Positions 1 to 5,374 of a stretch of DNA of 9,374 nucleotides are shown one piece after another. The notes beneath the pieces are model-generated. The model had not been told where the DNA came from. It made no database searches and worked only from the letters and a program-made list of their open reading frames with translations. Each line of letters starts with the position of its first letter. Within the stretch, counting starts at the first letter, position 1. The translations under genes and the position numbers were made by a program. Source of the DNA: JAJBWD01 sp041670885 (GTDB lineage: Bacteria > Bacillota > Clostridia > Clostridiales > Clostridiaceae); the NCBI GenBank assembly GCA_041670885.1, contig JBAXYJ010000107.1:1-9374 (forward strand), given 5' to 3'.

Positions 1-405
1 TACAGAAGGCACTATCGTAAAACCGGTAAAACTTGAAATTGCATTAAGGTATGAACCTGTAATAATATTTCCCACCTCTGAAACTGCTGACTGTCCATAC
101 TCAGTTAAAATATCATTGCCCATGAGCAGATTCTCCAGAAGCTTTTCCATAGAAGTTTTATCAGACATAAAAATTACACTTCCGCCAATATCTCCAATTA
201 CTCTTACATGAACTGAAATCACTTCTTCTTCTGCTTCATTCATAAGAAGAAGCTGATCCATAGATATTATTTTAATCTCAGGAACAGTCATATCCGTCTT
301 TTTTCCTACAAATTCAGATAGTGAGGTGGCAGCATATCCGGCCCCGATATTAAAGAACTCTTTAATAGAATCTTTCTGTAAAATAGTTAAATTCCTATAA
401 TCCAA
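1..405 (-). CDS. cheC: CheC, CheY-P phosphatase / CheD partner (partial, C-terminus beyond window)
   Basis: I translated 135 codons from a TTG start at 405, leaving the window in frame at base 1. The TTG is preceded by GAGGTG at a good distance, and no ATG lies near it. CheC-family proteins dephosphorylate CheY-P in the cytoplasm and bind CheD, setting how much CheD is free to act on receptors. The family signature [D/S]-x3-E-x2-N occurs twice: near residues 11-18 (D..KEFFN followed by IGAGYAA) and about 100 residues later (SAVSEVGN). Both phosphatase sites therefore look intact, unlike CheX or one-site members. Complete CheC is about 200 aa, so roughly a third is missing. It lies 65 bp downstream of cheD on the same strand and is probably co-transcribed with it. 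FliY is an alternative relative, but FliY carries a C-terminal FliN domain that cannot be checked here. Confidence 0.9.
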   Translation of the reverse strand, partial: MDYRNLTILQKDSIKEFFNIGAGYAATSLSEFVGKKTDMTVPEIKIISMDQLLLMNEAEEEVISVHVRVIGDIGGSVIFMSDKTSMEKLLENLLMGNDILTEYGQSAVSEVGNIITGSYLNAISSFTGFTIVPSV

Positions 406-470
406 CTTTGCACCTCATCTCTCAATAATATAATTTTATCCTCAAATCGTATTTTGTTCAAGTAAAGCTT

Positions 471-950
471 TTAAATTTCTTTAATTCCTACTCCCACTAT
501 TTTAAGTCTCACAACTCCTGAATCAAGATCCAGTACCATTGTTCTTCCCTTTTCACCTCCAACTTCTATTGATATAACAGGTATTTTAAGTTCTCTTAGT
601 TTACTCAGTACTGCCTCAGAGTTTCTTTCTCCAATGTTCATTATCATTGTTTTATCGGAGAATTTGAACATAGATGCTCCTCCGGCGATTTTAGCTCTCA
701 TATTAGCCCTTTTTACACCTAAAGTCTGCAGCTTATCTACTAAAATTGGTATGGAAAGATCTGCAAACTTATGAGACTCCTTCACATCAGGTATCTGGCT
801 GCTATTTGGCAGCATTATATGAGAAAGGCCTCCTATTCTGGTAATTGGGTCGTATATTGCAATTCCTATACAAGAGCCAAGTCCAATTGTTGTTAAAATA
901 TCAGGAGATTTTGATATCTTCATATCTCCAATGCCTACAATCAAATTCAT
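471..950 (-). CDS. cheD: CheD, chemoreceptor glutamine deamidase
   Basis: This complete 159-aa protein is the usual CheD length. CheD hydrolyses specific receptor glutamines to glutamates, tuning methyl-accepting chemotaxis proteins at the inner face of the membrane, and it forms a complex with CheC. The catalytic residues known from the family are all visible: Thr21, Cys27 in GLGSCIGIAIYD and His44 in GGLSHIMLP. The further conserved blocks KIAGGASMF and IGERN are also present. The ATG is preceded by AAGGAG at good spacing, which fixes the start. cheC lies 65 bp downstream in the same direction, matching the known physical partnership of the two products. No receptor or other che gene is visible; the rest of such a cluster could lie to the left of the window. 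Confidence 0.96.
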   Translation of the reverse strand: MNLIVGIGDMKISKSPDILTTIGLGSCIGIAIYDPITRIGGLSHIMLPNSSQIPDVKESHKFADLSIPILVDKLQTLGVKRANMRAKIAGGASMFKFSDKTMIMNIGERNSEAVLSKLRELKIPVISIEVGGEKGRTMVLDLDSGVVRLKIVGVGIKEI

Positions 951-981
951 AAATGCTCCTTAACTCTTTTCTCTTTTTATA

Positions 982-1009
982 ATTATCGTAAACAAATGAA
1001 AAAACTGAA
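982..1009 (-). promoter_or_regulatory. candidate promoter for cheD-cheC
   Basis: On the minus strand, TTCAGT (1009-1004) and GATAAT (987-982) are separated by 16 bp, about 30 bp before the cheD ATG. The -10 is a 5/6 match to the vegetative consensus but the -35 is weak (3/6). I looked for the motility-sigma pattern (TAAA-N15-GCCGATAA). Only a partial CGATAA was found, without the upstream TAAA. Confidence 0.3.
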
Positions 1010-1055
1010 CCCCAAAATCATAATTTCACTATAAGATTTCGCCAAATGAATGTAC

Positions 1056-1061
1056 TATAAT
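1056..1061 (+). promoter_or_regulatory. candidate -10 element for the 203-aa gene
   Basis: A perfect TATAAT lies 43 bp before the ATG at 1104. No convincing -35 is found 16-18 bp upstream, so this is either an activated promoter or a chance match in AT-rich DNA. Confidence 0.3.
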
Positions 1062-1103
1062 TCTAAATTTCTTAATATAAATAAGATACAAGGAGATGAT
1101 TAG

Positions 1104-1715
1104 ATGCCATTTAATTCTAAAAAAAGAGCAACTGAGTGGGACAAGATTCTCTTCTGCATAGAATCTATCTGTTATCAAAACAAGACATCTGTATATTTTG
1201 ATACAAGGGATTTATTCTTATTAATAAGGACACTCTTAGATAATGGCTTTAAACTTAAATTTACAGTGTCCGATATTTACGAAAACAGCAAAGAAGACTC
1301 TGTAAAATCAGTTACAGACTATATAAGCATGGATATAACCAAAGTTCTTCTGCCAAATATGTTCGGTTCCATCAGGCTTCTGGGATCAGGGCAGTCAAAA
1401 ATAAATATAAGCAGCCAGGTATTCGTTTTTGAAGATGATTTACTTAAAGAAGATGGATTTAATACGGAAATCAGGCTTGAAGATTTAGATAAGCTTTCTC
1501 TTACTATAGGCAGTTCCAGCTTTCTTATTACTATTAATAAATCTGATTTCCATAAAATACTTGCCCAGGTTCCTGATACAAGGGCAAAGCTTGAAAAGGA
1601 AGAAAATGAAAAGGCTCAGCTTTATGAGCAGATGAGCAGGGAGATGGACAGCTTTTTAGGGGATTTTGATGGGGAAAGCTGCCAGAGCATACTGCATTAT
1701 TTAGATGAGGACTAG
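1104..1715 (+). CDS. hypothetical soluble protein, 203 aa
   Basis: I do not recognise this family. The ATG start is supported by AAGGAGATG seven to eight bases upstream. The product has no signal peptide or membrane segment, so it is probably cytoplasmic. The first 150 residues mix short hydrophobic strands and helices: a FLLIRTLLDNGFKLKF segment near residues 38-53, and a LSLTIGSSSFLITIN strand pair near 131-145. The last 50 residues are highly charged and helix-prone (AKLEKEENEKAQLYEQMSRE), consistent with a short coiled coil ending in an acidic tail (HYLDED). It is divergent from cheD across 153 bp, so shared regulation with chemotaxis is possible but not shown. Length, start signal and codon usage like its neighbours make it a credible real gene. 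Confidence 0.8.
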   Translation: MPFNSKKRATEWDKILFCIESICYQNKTSVYFDTRDLFLLIRTLLDNGFKLKFTVSDIYENSKEDSVKSVTDYISMDITKVLLPNMFGSIRLLGSGQSKINISSQVFVFEDDLLKEDGFNTEIRLEDLDKLSLTIGSSSFLITINKSDFHKILAQVPDTRAKLEKEENEKAQLYEQMSREMDSFLGDFDGESCQSILHYLDED

Positions 1716-1764
1716 GGCAGCAGTTTTCCACTTATATGTCTTTGTTAAAAAATTTGTTTAAGCT

Positions 1765-1792
1765 TTGCATGGAATTGGACATGCTATATAAT
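1765..1792 (+). promoter_or_regulatory. candidate luxS promoter P1
   Basis: TTGCAT (1765-1770) and TATAAT (1787-1792) are separated by 16 bp. The -35 matches the vegetative consensus at 4/6 positions and the -10 is perfect. The implied leader to luxS is about 70 nt. Confidence 0.55.
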
Positions 1793-1807
1793 ATATTTCC
1801 ATTTAAT

Positions 1808-1836
1808 TTTCACTTGACTGCAATTTTTGATATAAT
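1808..1836 (+). promoter_or_regulatory. candidate luxS promoter P2 with extended -10
   Basis: TATAAT (1831-1836) is preceded by TG one base upstream (TGaTATAAT, an extended -10). A weak TTTCAC (1808-1813) sits 17 bp upstream. The implied leader is about 28 nt, ending at the luxS ribosome binding site. With P1 this suggests tandem promoters. Confidence 0.5.
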
Positions 1837-1870
1837 ATGTTAAATACTAAATTCACAAGGAGATAATAAA

Positions 1871-2350
1871 ATGGAAAAAATAGCAAGCTTTACAATTAAT
1901 CATTTAAAATTATATCCGGGCATATATGTATCAAGAAAAGATAAGGTTGGAGATAATGTTATTACAACTTTTGATATCAGAATGACAAGACCTAATTTCG
2001 AACCTGTTATGAACACAGCTGAAGTTCATGCCATAGAGCATTTAGGAGCAACCTTTTTAAGAAATGATAAAAATTACGGATCAAAAACTGTTTATTTTGG
2101 GCCTATGGGCTGCAGAACAGGATTTTATCTGTTATTAAACGGAGATTATAAATCAAAGGATATGGTTGATCTTCTGATTGATATGTGTAAATTTATTATA
2201 AATTACCAAGGGGAAATTCCAGGTGCTGCTGCCAGAGACTGCGGAAACTTCCTTGATTTAAACCTGCCAATGGCAAAATATTATGCAGACAGATATTTAA
2301 ATCAGGTCCTTTTAAACATATCAGAAAAAAATTTAAATTATCCGGAATAA
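1871..2350 (+). CDS. luxS: LuxS, S-ribosylhomocysteine lyase
   Basis: This complete 159-aa protein has the usual LuxS length. LuxS cleaves S-ribosylhomocysteine to homocysteine and DPD, the precursor of autoinducer-2, in the activated methyl cycle. The metal-binding signature H53-x2-E56-H57 is intact within AEVHAIEHLGATFLRN. The third metal ligand is Cys124 in ARDCGN, and the catalytic cysteine is Cys81 in GPMGCRTGFY. The ATG follows AAGGAGAT at ideal spacing. No methyl-cycle partner (nucleosidase, cystathionine synthase or lyase) lies nearby, so luxS appears to be its own transcription unit with its own promoters and an inverted repeat just after the stop codon. Whether AI-2 acts as a signal here, or LuxS is purely metabolic, cannot be read from the sequence. 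Confidence 0.98.
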   Translation: MEKIASFTINHLKLYPGIYVSRKDKVGDNVITTFDIRMTRPNFEPVMNTAEVHAIEHLGATFLRNDKNYGSKTVYFGPMGCRTGFYLLLNGDYKSKDMVDLLIDMCKFIINYQGEIPGAAARDCGNFLDLNLPMAKYYADRYLNQVLLNISEKNLNYPE

Positions 2351-2356
2351 CAATTA

Positions 2357-2387
2357 AGGACAAGCACTTATGTTAAATGCTTGTCCT
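2357..2387. terminator. inverted repeat between convergent luxS and the 192-aa gene, likely bidirectional terminator
   Basis: A perfect 10-bp stem (AGGACAAGCA at 2357-2366 pairs with TGCTTGTCCT at 2378-2387) lies 7 bp after the luxS stop. The plus-strand flank lacks a proper T-run. The minus-strand flank (TTAATTGTTATT) is richer in T, so the hairpin may serve the converging minus-strand gene at least as well, although it lies about 70 bp beyond that gene's stop. Confidence 0.6.
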
Positions 2388-2453
2388 ATTGGTATCATAA
2401 ACACATTTTTTAACAAAGAACTATGCGCTGAAAATTATTCCTCATGCAGCCCT

Positions 2454-3032
2454 CTATTTAAATTCCTCCCTTATCCTTTCCAGAACTGTCTCCACATCAT
2501 TTGAAACCTTTGAATTTATAGCCATCCTGTTCATAAAATTATCATTAAAAACATTTAAATCAAATTCTTTATCCTGATAGTCCAAATCAAAGCTTTCTAA
2601 TATATTTAAACTTTTAACGGGGAAAAAACCTGTGTTATATTCATTAAAAATATCACTAAGATTTTCTAGCTTTTTTCTATCCAAAATAAGACCGAATATA
2701 TAATCATATCCCTTTTCGCTATTTCCTATTTTCACCTTTGTTCCAAACATTCCTTTAGCTTCTTTTTTAGTCTTAATAACCTTATATTCTATATAATGCT
2801 TATTACATAATTCCTTAAGACTGGTGGATAGTTTCTCATTATCAATTCTGCCGGTACTGTACATTAAGCTTGTATCAATTACTCCCAGGATTAAGCCATC
2901 CTGAAATATATCAGTTATAAGCTTTATCCTAAATTCTTTTTTATTTTTCAATCTGCTATAATCCAAATAATATTTAAAGCAATCCTCTGTTCTATTTCTT
3001 TTTATACTTATTTTTTCTCTATCAAAAATCAT
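2454..3032 (-). CDS. hypothetical protein, 192 aa
   Basis: I do not recognise this family. I place the start at the ATG at 3032, preceded by AGGGTG at good spacing. The frame stays open to a TTG at 3080, but that codon has no ribosome binding site. The product is soluble, lysine- and asparagine-rich, and lacks a signal peptide or membrane helix. Its N-terminus (MIFDREKISIKRNRTEDCF) is basic. The middle has a strand such as LILGVIDTSLMYSTGRIDNEKL, and an FGTKVKIGNSEKGYDYIFGLIL segment follows. The C-terminus (SNDVETVLERIREEFK) is helical. The gene converges with luxS and is divergent from the GerMN lipoprotein gene, so it stands alone. A whole-protein profile search would be the way to place it; nothing here suggests an enzyme active site. 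Confidence 0.75.
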   Translation of the reverse strand: MIFDREKISIKRNRTEDCFKYYLDYSRLKNKKEFRIKLITDIFQDGLILGVIDTSLMYSTGRIDNEKLSTSLKELCNKHYIEYKVIKTKKEAKGMFGTKVKIGNSEKGYDYIFGLILDRKKLENLSDIFNEYNTGFFPVKSLNILESFDLDYQDKEFDLNVFNDNFMNRMAINSKVSNDVETVLERIREEFK

Positions 3033-3162
3033 ATTTATCACCCTGCTATTTTTTTTATTATAACATAAAAAATTCAGCAATTATTAACTTTACTTATTTT
3101 TTTTCGTATATTATATTAAGAGAAATATGGGTAAACTAATTAAGAATGATTCAATATTTGTA

Positions 3163-3177
3163 TTTTCATGATGAAAA
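3163..3177. promoter_or_regulatory. palindrome ahead of the GerMN lipoprotein gene
   Basis: TTTTCAT-G-ATGAAAA is a perfect 7-bp inverted repeat around a single base, in the shared upstream region of the 192-aa gene (-) and the lipoprotein gene (+), 48 bp before the latter's ATG. It is shaped like an operator, but short AT-rich palindromes of this size occur often by chance. Confidence 0.25.
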
Positions 3178-3225
3178 ATAAGTGTGAAGAAAATGCATTA
3201 ACTTAATTAAAAAAAGGAGGAAAGT

Positions 3226-4278
3226 ATGAAAAAAATAATCTTTTCCATTTTGCTGATTATAGTATTTATTTTTATATCAGGATGCAGCGGGAAAACAAAT
3301 ACTGAAAAGACAAATGTGAAGCAGAATCCAAATAATACTAATAATGTAGAAACTAAAACAGTGAAAATTGAATCTTTTTATCCCTTCCTTTCAAATGTGA
3401 AATATAGTTTTCAAGGTGAAGGAAATGAATATGCCTCCTATACCCAATATGTGGATTATATGCAGGGAAATAAAATTCAGCTTAGAACAAATAATGGAGG
3501 CACTGAAACCGTTAACATTCTAGAAATTAAAAATGGTCAGCTTACCTTAGTATATTCAGTGAATGAATGCTACTACAGGGAGAACTTTATCAATAAAGCG
3601 GCAAATAAAAATGAAGTATTATTAAAGGAGCCTTTAAAAAAAGGAACTGCCTGGACTCTTTCAGACGGAGCTAAAAGAACAATCACAAACATGGAGGCAG
3701 AAATAGCTGCAGTCTCACTAACTTACAAATGTATTGAGGTTACAACGGAATATAAGGACAGTACAAGAAAAGACTATTATGCAGAGAATATAGGTCTGGT
3801 TAAAACAGTAAGTGAATCAAAGGATTATAAAGTATCCTCCACATTAATGAAAATGGATAAAAATGTTCAATTTACTCAAACAGTTAAATTTTATTATCCA
3901 AATATTAATGATGATAAAATTCATATGATTGAACAGGTAATAAAATTTAATACAAATGACATTACAAGAAAGAAGTTTGAAAATTATTTTAAAAAATCCC
4001 CGAATTCCTTACTGGGAAAATTAATAAGTGCAGACACCTCATTAAATAGTTTATATCTTAATAAAGATGGCAGAGTTTATGCAGATTTTTCCAAGCAGCT
4101 GGTTTCTGAAATGAATGCAGGTTCCGTCTTCGAGGCTATGATACTTCAATCAATTACTAATACTTTAGGTAATTATTATAATGTAAAACAGGTATACATT
4201 ACAGTAGAAGAAAATCCATACAGCTCAGGTCATATTTATATGAAAAAAGGAGAAGCCTTCACTGTAAAAAGTGAATAA
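3226..4278 (+). CDS. lipoprotein with C-terminal GerMN domain, 350 aa
   Basis: The protein begins with a basic N-terminus, a hydrophobic stretch and the lipobox ISGC with Cys20. It is predicted to be lipid-anchored on the outer face of the cell membrane. Residues 21-48 are an Asn/Thr/Lys-rich linker. Residues 49-215 form a strand-rich segment that I do not assign to a family. Residues about 222-335 match the GerMN domain, with the typical YxNxDGRVYADFSKQ-like core near 277-291 and the helix FEAMILQSITNTLGNYYNVKQVYITVE. GerMN domains occur in spore germination and sporulation proteins such as GerM and in lipoproteins like LpqB. The start is set by AAAGGAGG seven bases before the ATG. sspH lies 107 bp downstream on the same strand, which fits a role in sporulation or germination. 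That role is inferred, as is any partner. Confidence 0.88.
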   Translation: MKKIIFSILLIIVFIFISGCSGKTNTEKTNVKQNPNNTNNVETKTVKIESFYPFLSNVKYSFQGEGNEYASYTQYVDYMQGNKIQLRTNNGGTETVNILEIKNGQLTLVYSVNECYYRENFINKAANKNEVLLKEPLKKGTAWTLSDGAKRTITNMEAEIAAVSLTYKCIEVTTEYKDSTRKDYYAENIGLVKTVSESKDYKVSSTLMKMDKNVQFTQTVKFYYPNINDDKIHMIEQVIKFNTNDITRKKFENYFKKSPNSLLGKLISADTSLNSLYLNKDGRVYADFSKQLVSEMNAGSVFEAMILQSITNTLGNYYNVKQVYITVEENPYSSGHIYMKKGEAFTVKSE

Positions 4279-4315
4279 GCATAATTTTTCATAGTAAACC
4301 GGATAAATATGATCA

Positions 4316-4343
4316 TGAATTAAAAACAGTGATATGCATATAA
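4316..4343 (+). promoter_or_regulatory. candidate forespore-type (sigma-G-like) promoter for sspH
   Basis: TGAATT (4316-4321) resembles the sigma-G -35 TGAATA, and CATATAA (4337-4343) resembles the -10 CATACTA. The 15-bp spacer is shorter than the usual 17-18, which weakens the case. The same bases also contain TATAAT (4339-4344), so a vegetative reading is possible. sspH genes are forespore-expressed in Bacillus, which makes the sigma-G reading plausible. Confidence 0.35.
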
Positions 4344-4385
4344 TAATCACACTAAATAATTTATAAATCGGGAAGGTGCGTATAT

Positions 4386-4586
4386 ATGAAATTTAACAGA
4401 GCGGAAGAGATACTTAAAAATACCAGCGAAAATATCGATGTAACATATAAAGATTCCAGTGTATGGCTGGAAAGATTAAATTCTGCTGAGCAGACAGTTA
4501 CAGTTAAAGAATTAACCGGCAATAAATTAATGGAAGTGGAAGCAAAAGATTTAACAGAAAGAGGAATACTAAACTGGAAGCATTAA
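4386..4586 (+). CDS. sspH: SspH-type small acid-soluble spore protein
   Basis: This 66-aa protein matches the H-type small acid-soluble spore protein family. It has the N-terminal FNRAEEIL block (family form xxRAKEI), a central VTYKDSSVWLERLN strand region with the typical VxYxGxxVxI pattern, and a VKELTGNKLMEVEAKDLTE tail. Family members are about 60 aa, so the length fits, with a few extra C-terminal residues (RGILNWKH). H-type SASPs are made in the forespore; unlike alpha/beta SASPs, their biochemical role in the spore core is poorly defined. The ATG is preceded by GGGAAGGTG. The GerMN lipoprotein gene lies upstream on the same strand, and a strong hairpin follows the stop. This gene is the clearest sign that the organism forms endospores. 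Confidence 0.93.
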   Translation: MKFNRAEEILKNTSENIDVTYKDSSVWLERLNSAEQTVTVKELTGNKLMEVEAKDLTERGILNWKH

Positions 4587-4594
4587 CGGAGACA

Positions 4595-4628
4595 TTAACC
4601 CCTTATGGAATAAATCATAAGGGGTTAA
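4595..4628 (+). terminator. hairpin after sspH
   Basis: A perfect 13-bp stem (TTAACCCCTTATG at 4595-4607 pairs with CATAAGGGGTTAA at 4616-4628) encloses an 8-nt loop, starting 8 bp after the sspH stop. Stem strength and position argue for a transcription end or an mRNA-stabilising hairpin. There is no T-run on either strand, so it is not a textbook intrinsic terminator. Confidence 0.65.
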
Positions 4629-4643
4629 CTGCGAGAAGGAGTG

Positions 4644-4749
4644 TCATTGAAACCATTCTACATCGGAAAGATGGATACGAAAATTCTAAAAAATAAGATA
4701 AAATATTATAGCAAAATTAGAATGATATAAGATTAAATGGTTTCAATGA
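4644..4749. repeat. 106-nt element bounded by a perfect 14-bp inverted repeat
   Basis: TCATTGAAACCATT (4644-4657) is the exact reverse complement of AATGGTTTCAATGA (4736-4749). The interior can form two more stems: CATC-GATG around GGAAA (starting at 4661) and ATTCTAA (4683-4689) with TTAGAAT (4717-4723). A single transcript could therefore fold as a closed multi-branch structure. It may be a structured RNA or a miniature inverted-repeat element. I see no target-site duplication of more than two bases (GTG on the left, GTT on the right). Confidence 0.6.
4647..4730 (+). CDS. possible 27-aa basic peptide (TTG start)
   Basis: A TTG at 4647 has AAGGAG five bases upstream and opens a 27-codon frame ending in TAA. 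The predicted peptide is basic (MKPFYIGKMDTKILKNKIKY and onward, ending KIRMI) with about a third Lys/Arg and no signal peptide. The start codon sits inside the left arm of the 14-bp inverted repeat, so folding would hide it. The good Shine-Dalgarno spacing is the only support. The high K/I/Y/N content is also what AT-rich non-coding DNA gives by chance. It could alternatively be the decayed end of a larger gene. Confidence 0.2.
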   Translation: MKPFYIGKMDTKILKNKIKYYSKIRMI

Positions 4750-4855
4750 GTTAAATGAATCAGCAATTGTAAAAGACCGGATTACTAATATAAATACGAA
4801 TATTTATATGTAAACTATAGATTTTATTATAGAAAGTATTTGAATGCTTGTCAAT

Positions 4856-4940
4856 ATGTAATTTCATAATGTAATCGTTTTTATTGAAATTTATTTTATG
4901 TAACCGTTTTCTTGCGTATTATATGAAATTTTTACTATGT
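4856..4940. repeat. degenerate direct repeats in AT-rich DNA
   Basis: ATGTAATCGTTTT (4869-4881) recurs as ATGTAACCGTTTT (4898-4910), 12 of 13 identical. GAAATTTATTTTATGT (4886-4901) recurs as GAAATTTTTACTATGT (4925-4940), 13 of 16 identical. The hexamer ATGTAA also occurs at 4808, 4856 and 5002. The spacing is irregular (29 and 39 bp), so this is neither a CRISPR nor a clean tandem array. It may be a worn repeat, a set of protein sites or composition bias. Confidence 0.35.
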
Positions 4941-5093
4941 GTTATTTCATATTACTGCATTAATTATTGCTAAGTATAAATTATATATGCGAAATATTAA
5001 TATGTAAATCTTGTAATTGTTCGTATATATGCTATCTAGCCCATCATTTTTCTGAGCAAAGCCCATTGAGACTCATCACCTATAATCTTGATT

Positions 5094-5357
5094 TTATTTA
5101 GTAAGATTCTTGTCCATATTCATTATAAAAACCAAAATCTCAGCAGCTGCCTGATAAAGCTCTTCAGGAATATAATCTTCGATATCAACTTTAGTCAGTA
5201 GGCTTGCCATCTCCTGATCAATAATAATAGGGACCTGATTTTCCTCTGCCTTCTTTATTATTTTATCCGCCACATAGCCCATCCCTTTAGCCAACACAAC
5301 AGGTGCCTGATAATTTTCATCATATATGAGAGCTATTGCCTTCTTTTCTTTTTCCAT
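5094..5357 (-). CDS. FhlB/YlqH-like, stand-alone FlhB cytoplasmic-domain protein
   Basis: This 87-aa protein corresponds to the C-terminal cytoplasmic part of FlhB/EscU export-gate proteins without the membrane domain, like Bacillus YlqH. Visible family blocks are KAIALIYDENYQAPVVLAKG (residues 6-25), GYVADKIIKKAEENQVPII (27-45) and IPEELYQAAAEIL (63-75). The FlhB NPTH self-cleavage motif is absent, as expected for this subfamily. In other bacteria, stand-alone versions can partly substitute for the FlhB C-domain in flagellar type III export; whether this one does is not known. The ATG is preceded by GGACGGTG. It lies 17 bp after the FliK-like gene and is surely co-transcribed with it, an association that is common in Firmicutes. 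Confidence 0.88.
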   Translation of the reverse strand: MEKEKKAIALIYDENYQAPVVLAKGMGYVADKIIKKAEENQVPIIIDQEMASLLTKVDIEDYIPEELYQAAAEILVFIMNMDKNLTK

Positions 5358-5374
5358 TTTTACACCGTCCTATG

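Larger units (their letters stand above)
4587..5093. other. 507-bp gap between sspH and the FhlB-like gene
   Basis: No recognised gene lies here. From left to right it holds the sspH hairpin (4595-4628), the 14-bp inverted-repeat element with a possible tiny ORF (4644-4749), a very AT-rich stretch with degenerate repeats (about 4790-5010), and a less AT-rich 60-bp segment next to the FhlB-like stop. The plus-strand and minus-strand genes converge on this region. Confidence 0.8.

Noticed and set aside
951..1103. Motility sigma-D promoter for cheD
   Set aside because: A CGATAA core is present, but the GCC part of the -10 and the TAAA -35 at the right distance are missing.
1678..1721. GCTGCC...GGCAGC inverted repeat over the end of the 203-aa gene as a terminator
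   Set aside because: The stem is only 6 bp with a 32-nt loop overlapping the stop codon, and no T-run follows; too weak to call.
1534..1731. Minus-strand 65-codon open frame
   Set aside because: It lies antisense to the end of the 203-aa gene, has a proline/cysteine-rich composition untypical of the neighbours and shows no family resemblance.
3033..3080. TTG at 3080 as a longer start for the 192-aa gene
   Set aside because: It has no Shine-Dalgarno sequence, while the ATG at 3032 has AGGGTG at good spacing; the extra 16 residues look like translated AT-rich leader.
4644..4749. CRISPR repeat (GAAAC-like bases in the inverted-repeat arms)
   Set aside because: The arms are inverted, not direct, and occur once each; there are no evenly spaced repeats or cas genes.
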